DNA from: Acidobacteriota bacterium
GTDB lineage: Bacteria > Acidobacteriota > Terriglobia > Terriglobales > Acidobacteriaceae
NCBI GenBank assembly: GCA_018268915.1
Contig: JAFDVQ010000001.1
Location: 124,001 to 188,000, forward strand
Length of the DNA: 64,000 nt
Reading direction: 5' to 3'
A program made the translations under genes and the position numbers. The notes under the pieces were generated by a model. The model was not told the origin of the DNA and ran no database searches. It saw nothing but the letters and a program-made list of their open reading frames with translations. Shown here in pieces: positions 1 through 9,201 of the stretch; position 1 is the first letter of the stretch, and each line of letters opens with the position of its first letter.

Positions 1-408
1 GCTGACGGTGACGCGATTCAGTCCCGCCGCCTTCAGTGGAGCAGCCATCTTGTCGAGCAGGTGGCCGTTGGTGGTGAGCGCGATATCCAGCGGCTCGCCG
101 GAGGAGGTGCGGAGGCCGGCAAGCTCCTGAACGAGCTCAATGAGCCCATTTCGCAGCAGCGGCTCGCCACCCGTGAGTCGGACCTTTTCGATTCCCAGGT
201 TGACGAACAACTTGATCAGTCGAAGGTAGTCACTGATTGCGAGTTCGGGGTACTGCGCGCCGTACTCGCCGGTTCGACAATAGACGCACTTGTAGTTGCA
301 GCGATCGGTGATAGATACGCGTAGATCGTGGATGATGCGGCCGTGGCTGTCGGTCAGACGTCGTGCTGTTCGTGTCTCGGCGGATGTCGTAGAGGAAGCA
401 GCGGCCAT
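1..408 (-). CDS. moaA: GTP 3',8-cyclase MoaA, 5' part only (runs off the window)
   Basis: Radical SAM enzyme for the first step of molybdenum cofactor synthesis (GTP to 3',8-cyclo-GTP). The 136 visible codons, read leftward from ATG at 408-406, contain the radical SAM cluster motif CNYKCVYC near residues 38-45, preceded by LRVSITDR. After it come the SAM-binding KVRLTGGEPLLR and the MoaA-typical stretch LTTNGHLL...LKAAGLNRVTVS. The C-terminal second Fe-S cluster region lies outside the window. No strong Shine-Dalgarno is seen before the ATG. Family assignment is secure from motif order. I saw no other moa gene in the window. Confidence 0.93.
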   Translation of the reverse strand, partial: MAAASSTTSAETRTARRLTDSHGRIIHDLRVSITDRCNYKCVYCRTGEYGAQYPELAISDYLRLIKLFVNLGIEKVRLTGGEPLLRNGLIELVQELAGLRTSSGEPLDIALTTNGHLLDKMAAPLKAAGLNRVTVS

Positions 409-520
409 CGGGATACTTTCAGGCTATACCGTTTTGTCCTGCTTTGCAGCGGACCGGAAAAGCGAGAGCCGGCTGTGACGCCGGCTCATGATTGATGCGA
501 GATTATCGTTCGGCGAGGCC

Positions 521-799
521 TTAGTCGATGCGGGGCGTACCAGAACGAAGGATGAGTCCGGTGAGGCCGAGCACCACGACCAGCGTGCAGGCAATGCCGA
601 AGTAAAAGGCCATGGGATGAACCCAGCCCGGGGAGTATTGCAGATCCTGCCCCACCCAGAGAAGCAGTACCGTTGCGATGACTGCGAATTGGCAGGCGAT
701 GACCAGCAGAGTATGTCCCCACTCGCGTCGCTTGTCGAGCAATTCGACCTGATCTGGGGTGAGATTGCGCTCCTCGGGGGGCAAAAGGGAATTGGCCAT
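521..799 (-). CDS. Small two-helix membrane protein, unknown function
   Basis: A 92-residue protein starting MANSLLPPEERN. The ATG at 799 is chosen because AGGAGA stands about 9 bases upstream; an in-frame start at 856 would add 19 unlikely residues. The soluble N-terminus is charged (residues 1-27). Two hydrophobic helices follow, about residues 29-49 (HTLLVIACQFAVIATVLLLW) and 60-84 (MAFYFGIACTLVVVLGLTGLI). It resembles small conserved inner-membrane proteins, but I do not recognise a named family. It lies 112 bases downstream of the moaA start and reads the same way, with no visible functional link. Confidence 0.7.
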   Translation of the reverse strand: MANSLLPPEERNLTPDQVELLDKRREWGHTLLVIACQFAVIATVLLLWVGQDLQYSPGWVHPMAFYFGIACTLVVVLGLTGLILRSGTPRID

Positions 800-996
800 C
801 TGAATCTTTCTCCTGGGGAAGCCACGTTCAGCCGGACCGGGCTGCGGGCTGCTCACTGTTTCGATTCAATCACATGAGGGCTGTCGTATTCCACTTCGGT
901 GCGGGGAAAGGCGGTGATCCGGCAGCGAGTTGCAATGCGGTCAAAAATGAATGAAGCGAAGCGATAGCGCCCTTTCGACCTCCAGCCGGAAAAGCG

Positions 997-1275
997 CTAC
1001 TCGCTCAGGAAAGCCAGCGATTGCAGGCTTGTGATTTCAAATGGCTTGCGGCAGCGGACATTCAGGCAGGAGAGTTTATCGTCCCGTCGGACCATATAGG
1101 ACTGCGCCTTGGCGAACTTGGCGCGGTCGCGCTCGTCTGCGTGGCGGGGAAGCTGAGGGCGCTTGCGGCGAACAACCCAGGTGACCTTGTACTCGCCTGC
1201 CTGCCCGCACTTGGGACAGGTAAGGTTGTGGGTGCGCGTCTCAGTGGTTTCGTTGAAAAAGTCGCGTTCTTCCAT
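997..1275 (-). CDS. Small zinc-ribbon-like protein
   Basis: A 92-residue protein starting MEERDFFNETTETR. The start at 1275 is preceded by GGGAG about 10 bases upstream. It has a CPKC pair at residues 19-22 and a second cysteine pair (CLNVRC) about 50 residues later, a spacing that suggests a zinc-binding ribbon. The middle is very basic (RRKRPQLPRHADERDR), compatible with RNA or DNA contact. No family is recognised. It diverges from the small membrane protein at 1493, and the 217-base gap between them shows no clear palindrome or promoter. Confidence 0.65.
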   Translation of the reverse strand: MEERDFFNETTETRTHNLTCPKCGQAGEYKVTWVVRRKRPQLPRHADERDRAKFAKAQSYMVRRDDKLSCLNVRCRKPFEITSLQSLAFLSE

Positions 1276-1492
1276 CAGCTGCAAACTCCCTGAGTGAAAA
1301 GCTTCGCCGCGAAAAACGGATCGGCAGAATGCTGCGATTTTGAGCCCGGTGCAATCGCATCTGGCCGGACCTATCCATAGTAATCCCGAGATCCGGCGCA
1401 AGCAGCCCCATCGCCTGCCGGCAGGAGCCTGCTTACGAATCCCTTACATCCCCTTTAGTTCTTCCTACTTGTTTGAGGGGAATACTGCAGTC

Positions 1493-1744
1493 ATGCACGC
1501 GATAGGCAAATTTCTCATCGATGCGATTGTGGTCATGTTCTTTGTGGGAATGGCGGGCTCGGCGGTGGTGATCGTCATTTCGTTTGTCGAAGACTTCCGC
1601 GAACTCTTTGGCTCAGACGAAAGCACGCCAGAACATGAAGGTCCGCCCCCGTCGACGCATGAGCGATCTGCGGCATACAGCTATTCCCCAGGCAGGGAGC
1701 CTCTGCACCCTTCCATGCCGATGTCTCAATCGACACGGTGGTAA
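1493..1744 (+). CDS. Small single-helix membrane protein, unknown function
   Basis: An 83-residue protein starting MHAIGKFLIDAIVVMFF. The start at 1493 has TGAGGGG upstream; the longer in-frame extension to 1340 is basic and lacks a ribosome site. One strong transmembrane helix covers about residues 8-35, followed by an acidic then Ser/Pro-rich tail predicted to be soluble. No family is recognised. The hydrophobic stretch and good start signal support a real gene. Confidence 0.55.
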   Translation: MHAIGKFLIDAIVVMFFVGMAGSAVVIVISFVEDFRELFGSDESTPEHEGPPPSTHERSAAYSYSPGREPLHPSMPMSQSTRW

Positions 1745-1780
1745 AGCGAGCAGGCCCCAGTCAGCGCCCCAACAGGCGGC

Positions 1781-1981
1781 ATGGCTTCAGTTAAATTAGT
1801 ACCTACAGGGATGCCTAAAAAGAAGCCAGCAAAGTTCTCGGCTACCAAGGCCGTAAAAGCCAATGCGCGTGAACGCGTTGGGCAGCCCAAGCCTGTCCGT
1901 GTCGTGGACGAGAAGCCAAAAACCGGCAGGCAGGCGAAATATAAAGAGAGCATGGAAAAGATCCTGAACCAGGACGAGTAG
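1781..1981 (+). CDS. Small basic Lys/Arg-rich protein
   Basis: Up to 66 residues. The true start may be the second in-frame ATG at 1811 (MPKKKPAKFSATKAVKANAR). It is rich in Lys, Arg and Ala, with a predicted helical C-terminus (KYKESMEKILNQDE). Start signals are weak at both ATGs. The composition fits a nucleic-acid-associated small protein, but that is inference. It sits between the small membrane protein and the 3' end of the convergent GH31 gene. Confidence 0.5.
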   Translation: MASVKLVPTGMPKKKPAKFSATKAVKANARERVGQPKPVRVVDEKPKTGRQAKYKESMEKILNQDE

Positions 1982-2034
1982 GAATGTTTCACCTGCTGTG
2001 ATCGCCGTTCAGAGAAAGCAATCTGCCCCCGCTC

Positions 2035-4551
2035 TCATTCCCAGGAAATGACAATCTCGCTTGTGTTGTCGACGATCAGCATTTTCTGCGGAAGCATCTT
2101 TTCCTTCTCGCGAAGGGATCGGAACTGCTCTTTGTCAAAGTACAAAGGCTCCAGGTCGCCCAGCGGGTCGATCACGCGCGATGTAATCTCTTCAGTCGAA
2201 GCAGGTCCGTTGCTCGTCCGGAATCCTGTGTGACCGCCAAAGCCATGGAGCACAACGGCGATCTTCTTGAAATGCGAGGTGTAGGTTCCCTCAGGTTTGC
2301 CGAAGGAAATCTTCTTCGATGACGGATCGAAGTCGATCGATCGCTGATAGTAGGTGCCGCGCTGGTAGTCGAGCGTACCGCCGTCATCTTCGTAGTAGAC
2401 GAATCGATGCGCGGCCGACCCGTAAAAGATGTGTACGTAGAGCGTGTCGGACGGCTGATCTTTTGTCGACTGCACCTCGGTCTGCAGGGGGATGATCGAA
2501 GACGCTTTCACGAAAATGGGAATTCGATATGAGGGATAGTCCGAGGCTACCTCACGTTGACCGTGAATGAACTCGTCGGAGAAAAGATCGTACCAATCAC
2601 CCGACGGAAGATAAGTCTGCTTCGCAGATTCTTTGCTGGTCATGGGATTGACCAGCAGCGCGTCGCCAAACAAAAACTCGTACTGATACTTGTGCTGGTA
2701 CACCTTCTCGTCGAGCGGGTCATCGATGCAGAGACAGCGGCTGACTGGTATGCCTGTTTCGCTGGTCTCGCGGAACTTGGAATACAGGTAGGGCATCAGT
2801 CGATAGCGAAATCCAATGTAGGTCTTTGAGATCGATTCGGCCTCTTCGCCATACGCCCACGGCTCATTGGCCGCAGCATTTTGCTCACGATGGTTTCGAA
2901 GATACGGCGAGAACACGCCGACTTCTACCCAGCGTTTGTACAGGTCCTTGTTTCCGTCGCCTATATATCCGCCCAGGTCAGGACCTGTGAATGGAACACC
3001 AGCCAGGCCCATCTGGTTATTGAGGAGGGCGCCAAGCAGGATATGTTCGTCTTTTGCCTGGTTGTCGCCGCTCCACACGGCCGCGTAGCGCTGGATGCCA
3101 GCGAAGCCTGCGCGACTCAGAACGAAGGGGCGTTTATTGCCGCCGAATTTTTGAAAGGACTCGAAGGAGGACCGCGCCATCAACATGCCGTAATAGTTGT
3201 GTGCCTCGGGTGTGGAGCCTTTTCTTCCGTCGAAGTCAAAGGCGACATTTTCCGGCATCGCCTGGCCGTCGACGGCGGGCTCATTCATGTCGTTCCAATA
3301 GCCGTTGATGCCGACGTCCTGGTAGACCTTCATGTTGTCGACCCACCATGCGCGGGCTTTGGGATTGGTGAAGTCGGGATAAATGTTGGTGTTTGGATAG
3401 ATGTCGGCGATGTATGGCTGGCCGTCTGTGTATTTAAGGAAGATTCCTTGCTGCAATGCGCTTTTGTAGGCAGGGTAGCTGTCGTCGATGCGAATGCCGG
3501 GATTCACCGATGCCGTGAGCTCCAGATTCATGCCGCGCAGTTTGTCAGACAATCCGCGCATGTCGGGAAAGCGCTTCTGGTCGATGCGGAACGGCTCGTA
3601 GTCCTTGAGGTAGTCAGCATCGAGCACGATGCCATCCGCCGGAATTTTCTTTTCGCGAAGAGTTCTGGCGATGAACATTGCCTGATCTTCAGAGGCATAG
3701 CTGCAGCGCGACTGCTGATAGCCAAGACTCCATTTCGGCGGCAGCGGCATGCGGCCGGTAAGGGACGTATAGTGCTCGATGACCTTAGCGACGGAGTCGT
3801 CGTGAATGAAGAACTCATCGCGATCTCCTCCGTCAAATGTGTAGGAAGAGAAACGCTTGTTGGACGCTCCGAAGTTGAAGGTCGAACGAAAAGAATTGTC
3901 GTAGAAGATTCCGTAAATCTGTGTCTGATGCAGGCCAATGAAAAACGGAATCCCGGCGTACATCGGGATGCGAGGATCGTCGTACTTGTAGTTGTCGGTA
4001 TTCCAGAGGGTGACCACGCTGCCGCGACGATCGAGGTTTCCCAGTTCTTCGCCAAGGCCAAGAAATCGCTCGCCGTTCTGGAGCGTCTTGTACACCGTGA
4101 GCTTCTGGCCGTTGAATGCCGTGCCGAGCCCATCGCCGGGCGCGTCTTCATTGAGCACTGTGCCTTTCGAGTCTTTGAAGATTACTCGAAATTGCGGAGA
4201 CCGTTCGATCTCAGCAGTCAGGCTCGACGTCTCAACTGCAATCTTTTCATTGCTGATCTCCTTGACGGAAAATCCCGTGAACTGAGGAAAAGCATTGTTC
4301 ACAAGCGAATACGAAAAATTGTCCGGATGGTCCTTTTGCGAGACCTGAATGCGAAGGATGTGATCAGAGTAGACAGTGACTGCAAAAGCCCCCTGCGCTG
4401 TCTTGCCTTCGATTCCATGCGCAGTCCTTTGATACGAAACTACCGGCCCGACACTCTGGGCGATGCTCGCCAATTGCAAGCATGCATGCAGGAGCAACGC
4501 TGCAAGCAGCGTTCTTGCAAAGCCGGCTACTGCACGCAGAGCTGACTTCAT
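2035..4551 (-). CDS. GH31 alpha-glucosidase / alpha-xylosidase, secreted
   Basis: An 838-residue glycoside hydrolase family 31 enzyme with a retaining mechanism acting on alpha-glycosides. A signal peptide covers about residues 1-31. An N-terminal beta domain (about 35-260) precedes the (beta/alpha)8 barrel. The family nucleophile motif GYWNDMNEP puts the nucleophile at D421; the acid/base is D496 in WSGDN. The substrate-binding DGIVLDADY is near 306-314. C-terminal beta domains follow residue 620. GAGGAAGC stands just upstream of the ATG. It is the last gene of a leftward operon behind the GH144-type gene (21-base gap). Substrate choice between alpha-glucose and alpha-xylose cannot be decided from sequence. 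The long open frame on the other strand is a shadow. Confidence 0.93.
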   Translation of the reverse strand: MKSALRAVAGFARTLLAALLLHACLQLASIAQSVGPVVSYQRTAHGIEGKTAQGAFAVTVYSDHILRIQVSQKDHPDNFSYSLVNNAFPQFTGFSVKEISNEKIAVETSSLTAEIERSPQFRVIFKDSKGTVLNEDAPGDGLGTAFNGQKLTVYKTLQNGERFLGLGEELGNLDRRGSVVTLWNTDNYKYDDPRIPMYAGIPFFIGLHQTQIYGIFYDNSFRSTFNFGASNKRFSSYTFDGGDRDEFFIHDDSVAKVIEHYTSLTGRMPLPPKWSLGYQQSRCSYASEDQAMFIARTLREKKIPADGIVLDADYLKDYEPFRIDQKRFPDMRGLSDKLRGMNLELTASVNPGIRIDDSYPAYKSALQQGIFLKYTDGQPYIADIYPNTNIYPDFTNPKARAWWVDNMKVYQDVGINGYWNDMNEPAVDGQAMPENVAFDFDGRKGSTPEAHNYYGMLMARSSFESFQKFGGNKRPFVLSRAGFAGIQRYAAVWSGDNQAKDEHILLGALLNNQMGLAGVPFTGPDLGGYIGDGNKDLYKRWVEVGVFSPYLRNHREQNAAANEPWAYGEEAESISKTYIGFRYRLMPYLYSKFRETSETGIPVSRCLCIDDPLDEKVYQHKYQYEFLFGDALLVNPMTSKESAKQTYLPSGDWYDLFSDEFIHGQREVASDYPSYRIPIFVKASSIIPLQTEVQSTKDQPSDTLYVHIFYGSAAHRFVYYEDDGGTLDYQRGTYYQRSIDFDPSSKKISFGKPEGTYTSHFKKIAVVLHGFGGHTGFRTSNGPASTEEITSRVIDPLGDLEPLYFDKEQFRSLREKEKMLPQKMLIVDNTSEIVISWE

Positions 4552-4572
4552 GCTTCCTCTTGCTTCGAGCGT

Positions 4573-6837
4573 TTATTGTTTGCTCGCGGCCTTGGTTGCT
4601 GCGTCCAGGTTCTTGAGCAGGGTAGTGATTTCAGGATTGGACATGAAGCTCTTCCAGACGATGCCGGTGCGGTGATTCTCGATCATCACCACGATCGGTG
4701 CCTGATTGAGGCCCATGAAGATGGGGGAAACCCAGTTGTCATTCGGATTGATGGCATCGCGCAGGCCGTAGATACCCCACATGGTGCTGCCATAGTCGCG
4801 GTAGAGATGCTTTAGTGCGGCCATCGAAGGTTCAGGCGTATAAGGCATCGAAGCGAGTGAACCCGTTGGAGTGATGTTGCCGATGTCGTCCGGTTCGTCA
4901 GGCGCCTGAGCGACGTAACCATGCGGACCATCGCTGGCCGTGAGTCCCCATGCATCGGGACCGTAGCCGGCATAGTGCTTGGGATTTGCGGTGACATAGG
5001 CGCGATTGATCAGCGCAATGTTGCGATTGTTGTCGAAGTAAGAGTTGGTAAAGCGATCGTGGAGAGCGTGCGGATCCATGCCCATAAAGGAGTAGTGAGT
5101 AAAGAAGAGCGGGCCACCGCGGCCCACGCCGACATCGAGCTTGATGCCGTAGTAAGTGTTCCCATTTGAGTAGTGATTGCCGTCCTTTGTGCCGCCCCAG
5201 CCTTCGCGATAGTGCTGCGCGAGTTCAGATTGTGACGACCAGCCGGAGTAGTACATTGACGCGGGAACTCCATGCGTGGGTGAGGCGATAGACAGCAGGT
5301 AGGTGATCATCACCTCGTTCCATCCAATGAGCGGATGGTGAATTTGATATGCCCACTGGGACGACCAGTGCCAGTAGAGGAAATCACTGGTCGGAGTCTG
5401 GCGGTGCCAGTTCCACTCGACGGATTCCCACAGCGCGGTGATGCGCTTGTTGAGTGCCTGCTCGGCAGGATCGGAGCCGTGGAAATAGCCACGCGCAGCA
5501 AGAAGTCCCTGAACGAGGAATGAAGTTTCTACGAGGTCGCCGCCATTGTCGAACATGCCAAACACAGGCATCGTGCGGCCCGTTGCGCCATTCATGTAGT
5601 GCGACCAGACACCGTGATAGCGGTCGGCATGTTCAAGGAAGTTGACGATCTTCGTCAGGCGCTCGACGCCTTCACTGCGCGAGATGAAATGGCGATCGAC
5701 TCCGACGATGAGCGACATGATGCCAAAGCCACTTGCACCAGTGGCCACGATGCGATCGTCCCCTGGGATGTTCTCGCGGGACATGCCTGAGTGCGGATCG
5801 GCGCCGTCCCAATAATAGTGAAAACAGGCCTCCTGCATCATGGTGAGCAGTTCGTCGTCGCTGAGGTCGCGGGTAGAGGCGTCGGCTTCGTTGGATTGCG
5901 CAGAATCGCGATAGTTCCATCCGGCTGCGGCGACTTTATAACGAGCGTGTACGCCGGATTTGCCGAGGAAATCTTCGTAGCGATGGAAGCCAGGAAGCTG
6001 AATCCCGACTGGCTTGAACGGGCCGTTGTCGAGGGAGCGATAGATGACATATCGAGCAAGATTGGCAGGATCGCTTGAGGCCCATTCGAGTTCAACGTGG
6101 CGATCGTAGCCAGTTGCCTTGAGGTGCGATGGCGCAGCCAGCGATGCCGCCGAGGACGGAGCGTCGGCTACACGGATTTCATCAATGATCAGCGTGTGGC
6201 GTGCGTTGTCTGCGCGGTCCTGGTAAAAGGTGAGGCTCTGCAGATAACCGGGATTGAAGGGATAGATCGAAGCCGTGGTGATATCAGTGAACGGAATGCG
6301 GACTTCGATCCACTTGTCTGCGGGAATGTTGCCGGTGTACTTGCCAAGAGAGAGTGGCACGCTGAAGCTGGCAGGAAATTCGGCAACCTGAAGTCCTTCG
6401 GGTGAGGTCGACAGGACCAGCTTTGGCAGATCGGCGGCTGCGATCGCCTGCGGTGCGTAGAGCCAAAAGTAGAGATTGTGGCCGTCGAGTCCGGGCCGCC
6501 GATTGCGGAAGTTGAGAATCGAGATCTGCGCGTTCCAGCCACTGTCGGGAGCGGACTGCCACGTCAGGCGGATCGCATTTGGCGGTGTGCGGAAGTGTTC
6601 TGAATCGATGGGAAGACGGTTCTTCTGCTCTTCAACAAAGCTCTGCCCGTTGGTCTGGGCCTGTGTGTGGTAATAAGTGTCGGGCGTGAGGCTGTTGTCG
6701 AAGATCACGTGGCGGTAGTAGTCGCCCTGTGCGCCCGACTGTGCAGGCATGACGACGATTGCGGCCAGGAGAAGGCAGAAGAATCCGTGTGCAACCGGAC
6801 AGTTGCGGAATGGAATGAGGGAGATATTGATCTTCAT
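4573..6837 (-). CDS. GH144-type glucanase (PF10091 'glucoamylase' domain) with Fn3
   Basis: A 754-residue secreted enzyme. The start at 6837 ([12 protein letters not shown]) gives a clean signal peptide of about 36 residues; the longer in-frame extension does not. Residues 40-225 look like a beta-sandwich carbohydrate-binding domain, 235-320 an Fn3 domain ([20 protein letters not shown]), and 327-740 the PF10091 catalytic toroid, recognisable by [27 protein letters not shown] and [22 protein letters not shown]. Characterised members of this family (GH144) act on beta-1,2-glucans, so sophoro-oligosaccharide or cyclic beta-1,2-glucan breakdown is a reasonable inference. It is the middle gene of the three-gene leftward operon, 59 bases after the preceding gene. 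Confidence 0.87.
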   Translation of the reverse strand: MKINISLIPFRNCPVAHGFFCLLLAAIVVMPAQSGAQGDYYRHVIFDNSLTPDTYYHTQAQTNGQSFVEEQKNRLPIDSEHFRTPPNAIRLTWQSAPDSGWNAQISILNFRNRRPGLDGHNLYFWLYAPQAIAAADLPKLVLSTSPEGLQVAEFPASFSVPLSLGKYTGNIPADKWIEVRIPFTDITTASIYPFNPGYLQSLTFYQDRADNARHTLIIDEIRVADAPSSAASLAAPSHLKATGYDRHVELEWASSDPANLARYVIYRSLDNGPFKPVGIQLPGFHRYEDFLGKSGVHARYKVAAAGWNYRDSAQSNEADASTRDLSDDELLTMMQEACFHYYWDGADPHSGMSRENIPGDDRIVATGASGFGIMSLIVGVDRHFISRSEGVERLTKIVNFLEHADRYHGVWSHYMNGATGRTMPVFGMFDNGGDLVETSFLVQGLLAARGYFHGSDPAEQALNKRITALWESVEWNWHRQTPTSDFLYWHWSSQWAYQIHHPLIGWNEVMITYLLSIASPTHGVPASMYYSGWSSQSELAQHYREGWGGTKDGNHYSNGNTYYGIKLDVGVGRGGPLFFTHYSFMGMDPHALHDRFTNSYFDNNRNIALINRAYVTANPKHYAGYGPDAWGLTASDGPHGYVAQAPDEPDDIGNITPTGSLASMPYTPEPSMAALKHLYRDYGSTMWGIYGLRDAINPNDNWVSPIFMGLNQAPIVVMIENHRTGIVWKSFMSNPEITTLLKNLDAATKAASKQ

Positions 6838-6896
6838 TTCTTTACTCTCGATGAGGTTGGCGCGATTGGCGCTGGTTGGAGAAGTTACAAGAGTTG

Positions 6897-8819
6897 CTAT
6901 GTCGGCTTGTCGATACAGGATGTCTGGCAGATCGCATGAGCCATGTATCCGGCCGCGGTTGCAAAGGCGCGGCCCGCCTGATCCATTCGGGCGGTAACCG
7001 GGTCGACGCCCTCCGTGATGATGCCGCCATCCCAATTGCTGGTGAGGAGAATCTTAAGAGCCTTGTCGTGGCCCGCTTTGAGACGAAGCTCGTCGGCGAT
7101 GCTCCACGCAGTGGTGAAGGGAACGCGATAGCTCCCGGGTAAACCGTACGGCTGATCACCATAGGAGTACTGGTAGTTTTTCGATTGCAGCCACTCGAAT
7201 GTGCGCCTGAACGTTGGATCCGATTCCGGAACGAAGCCCAGGAGCGGGAGTTTGAAGAGCGAGCCCGGCGGAATGTCGGTGAAGACGAAGTTCTTTCCAT
7301 CTGTAGCCGATGCGAAGATGGTTCCGCTTGCGCCAGGAGCGGCTCCTGAAACGCAATGAGCGAGGATGGCTTCGTGCAATGCGGAAGCGCGTTTCGTCAT
7401 GTCAGCGGCGCTGGATGAGTCGTTCAAGCCGGCATAGAGTTCGGCCAAACCTGTGAGGGCGCGCCAGACGAGAACGTTGTCGTAGGTGATGAAAGGGAGT
7501 TTCTGAAACTCATCCTGCGCGTCCTGTAGCGAGGAGTAGAGCCCGGTCGCAGAGTCGAAGCGCACGAGCAAACCATCGCGCAATCGCGTCAGAGCGTCCC
7601 GATGCGCAGCTATAAATGCGGTGTCGTTTGTCTGCTTTATGTACTCAGCCAATGCAACGATGGGCGCGGCGCCTTCGTCGAGTTGGAACCCGTCTTCGAG
7701 AACGACGCCATCAATGAAGCGAGAGTGTGTGCCGGTGTTGCGCAACTGGATAGTGAGGGCGTACTCGAGAGCGTCGCGTGCGAGAGCGGGATCGCTGTCG
7801 AGGAGCGCAGGGAAGCTCCAGAGCATGGCGTCGCGGTCCCAGTAGGCAGCAGAGACGTAGTAGCGCGGGCTTCGCGAGGTGATGCCGACGAACTGTTCCG
7901 TGTCGATGGTACGGCCCCATGCGTAGAACTCGGTGAAGAGGAAGTTGCGATTCATCAGCAGGTCGAGATCGGGCTTTCCTGTGGTCCGCGCACGCGACGC
8001 GAGGGATGAAGCTGTCTGGTCGATGATGGCTTCGGAGCCGCTTCGTTCGATCTGCTCGCGAAGCGCACGGGCATTGTGCGCAGAGCTGAACTCCTCGATG
8101 CCGCCCGCCAGAACGAAGTTTGCTTCGACTGACTCGCCCGGAGCCAGAGTTTTCGATTGACTCGCATCGACGGAGGGAGTCGACGTTGTAGGCGGAGCGT
8201 TGATCGCTCCCTTCGATCCGGGATGAAGAAGCGTCCACGAAAAATCGGTGTCTGTTGTGATGTAGCTGAAGGTCTCCGCCGGGTCGACCCACGTAGCAGG
8301 TGCGATGGTGCGCTCGCCTCGCAAGGCAACGGGAACATAGGTGACGCGATCGATGGAGCCGAATGCAGCGCGAACGCCCAGGGTCACTTCCGCCGGCGCG
8401 GTGCGGCGGTTTGTCAGAGTCATGCGAAGAAATGCGGCGCGGGACTCGGGCGGAGCGCACCAGGTGAGCGTGGCGTCGAGGCCATCTACCGCGAGATGCG
8501 CACTGGGGATCCAGTACTGGATGAGCTCCCACGTCGGGTTACGAAACGCGAGCGCCTTGCCGGCGACAGTGAAGTATGGCTGCAGCACGGGCGAGCCCTT
8601 GTCGCCGCTGACCTGAAGAAGTCCGCGATGATGCATGGACAGAAAGTTGAATGTGCCCAGTGCGCCGTCGCTGGCCCGGATGTCTGGCAGGGAGATCCAC
8701 TGATTTCCAGTTGGGAGGACGTCGTCGGCGCTTAGAGAAATCGGCGTTCGGCGGCTTGTGGCAGACAGAAATGGAGAGGCGAAAAGGAACAGGATGAGGG
8801 CTTGAACGATGGTCCGCAT
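6897..8819 (-). CDS. Secreted (alpha/alpha)6-toroid glycosidase-like protein
   Basis: A 640-residue protein; ATG at 8819 ([13 protein letters not shown]) with a purine-rich AGAAGAAG upstream and a signal peptide of about 22 residues. The N-terminal 270 residues look like a beta-sandwich. The C-terminal half has the look of a six-hairpin glycosidase: [35 protein letters not shown] and [19 protein letters not shown]. This resembles glycogen-debranching/GH63/GH125-like toroids, but I cannot place it in one family. The RDAM segment may hold a catalytic acid. It is the first gene of the leftward operon with GH144 and GH31, and its 5' end faces the TonB receptor across tandem LacI-type operators. 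Confidence 0.75.
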   Translation of the reverse strand: MRTIVQALILFLFASPFLSATSRRTPISLSADDVLPTGNQWISLPDIRASDGALGTFNFLSMHHRGLLQVSGDKGSPVLQPYFTVAGKALAFRNPTWELIQYWIPSAHLAVDGLDATLTWCAPPESRAAFLRMTLTNRRTAPAEVTLGVRAAFGSIDRVTYVPVALRGERTIAPATWVDPAETFSYITTDTDFSWTLLHPGSKGAINAPPTTSTPSVDASQSKTLAPGESVEANFVLAGGIEEFSSAHNARALREQIERSGSEAIIDQTASSLASRARTTGKPDLDLLMNRNFLFTEFYAWGRTIDTEQFVGITSRSPRYYVSAAYWDRDAMLWSFPALLDSDPALARDALEYALTIQLRNTGTHSRFIDGVVLEDGFQLDEGAAPIVALAEYIKQTNDTAFIAAHRDALTRLRDGLLVRFDSATGLYSSLQDAQDEFQKLPFITYDNVLVWRALTGLAELYAGLNDSSSAADMTKRASALHEAILAHCVSGAAPGASGTIFASATDGKNFVFTDIPPGSLFKLPLLGFVPESDPTFRRTFEWLQSKNYQYSYGDQPYGLPGSYRVPFTTAWSIADELRLKAGHDKALKILLTSNWDGGIITEGVDPVTARMDQAGRAFATAAGYMAHAICQTSCIDKPT

Positions 8820-9102
8820 GGAATGGCGTACTTCTTCTGGCAAGGGACGTGAACCTCCGACGAATTGCCGGGACAAGCATACACGTCCCGGCGGGGCGCG
8901 GTGACCAACCGCCGACTTCAGGGGCCAAGAGGTGTTGGAGACAGATATCACTGAAAGCGGGAACCGTGAGTGCAAATTGTGAGCTCAAACGAATAAGTTG
9001 CGGCAAAAGCCTTAATGGACGAGGTGAACGGCTTGAAGCCGGGGTCGCCGGGGAAAGATCATTATTGACAACGGGATAGCGGCGGTGGTACCTATTATTC
9101 GT

Positions 9103-9122
9103 TTGCGCAATCGTTTGCGCAA
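9103..9122. promoter_or_regulatory. LacI-family operator 1
   Basis: A perfect palindrome: two TTGCGCAA arms flank a central TCGT. The central CG with A/T-rich shoulders (AANCGNTT type) is the standard layout for LacI-family sugar regulators. It lies 80-100 bases before the TonB receptor start and about 290 bases before the divergent glycosidase start. No LacI-family regulator gene is in the window. Confidence 0.75.
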
Positions 9123-9125
9123 TGA

Positions 9126-9141
9126 GCACAAACGATTGTGC
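9126..9141. promoter_or_regulatory. LacI-family operator 2
   Basis: GCACAA and TTGTGC arms flank a central ACGA, a second LacI-type palindrome. Its centre is 21 bases from that of operator 1, two helical turns, so two dimers could bind the same DNA face next to each other. The core CAAACGATTG matches operator 1 read on the other strand, which argues that the same protein binds both. Confidence 0.72.
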
Positions 9142-9201
9142 CCCTTCGACAACAACAAGCGTTGGCTGTACCCCTTGTAACCGATTTTTCAGGAGAACGT
9201 G

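Larger units (their letters stand above)
8820..9201. promoter_or_regulatory. Divergent regulatory region between the glycosidase operon and the TonB receptor
   Basis: A 382-base non-coding gap separating the leftward glycosidase operon from the rightward receptor. It contains two tandem LacI-type operators (listed separately) about 60-100 bases before the receptor ATG, and the receptor's ribosome site AGGAGA at 9191-9196. TTGACA occurs at 9065-9070 and TATTAT at 9093-9098, but their 22-base spacing is too long for a standard sigma-70 promoter. Nothing else was recognised. Confidence 0.6.

Noticed and set aside
2881..4545. A 554-codon open frame on the plus strand
   Set aside because: It lies entirely opposite the GH31 gene, has no signal peptide or family motif, and its codon pattern is that of a GC-rich antisense shadow.
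7711..8532. A 273-codon open frame within the toroid glycosidase
   Set aside because: It is in another frame of the same strand, Arg-rich and without motifs, a typical frame shadow.
9065..9098. TTGACA and TATTAT as a sigma-70 promoter for the TonB receptor
   Set aside because: The spacing is 22 bases, well above the usual 16-18, so it was not called a promoter.
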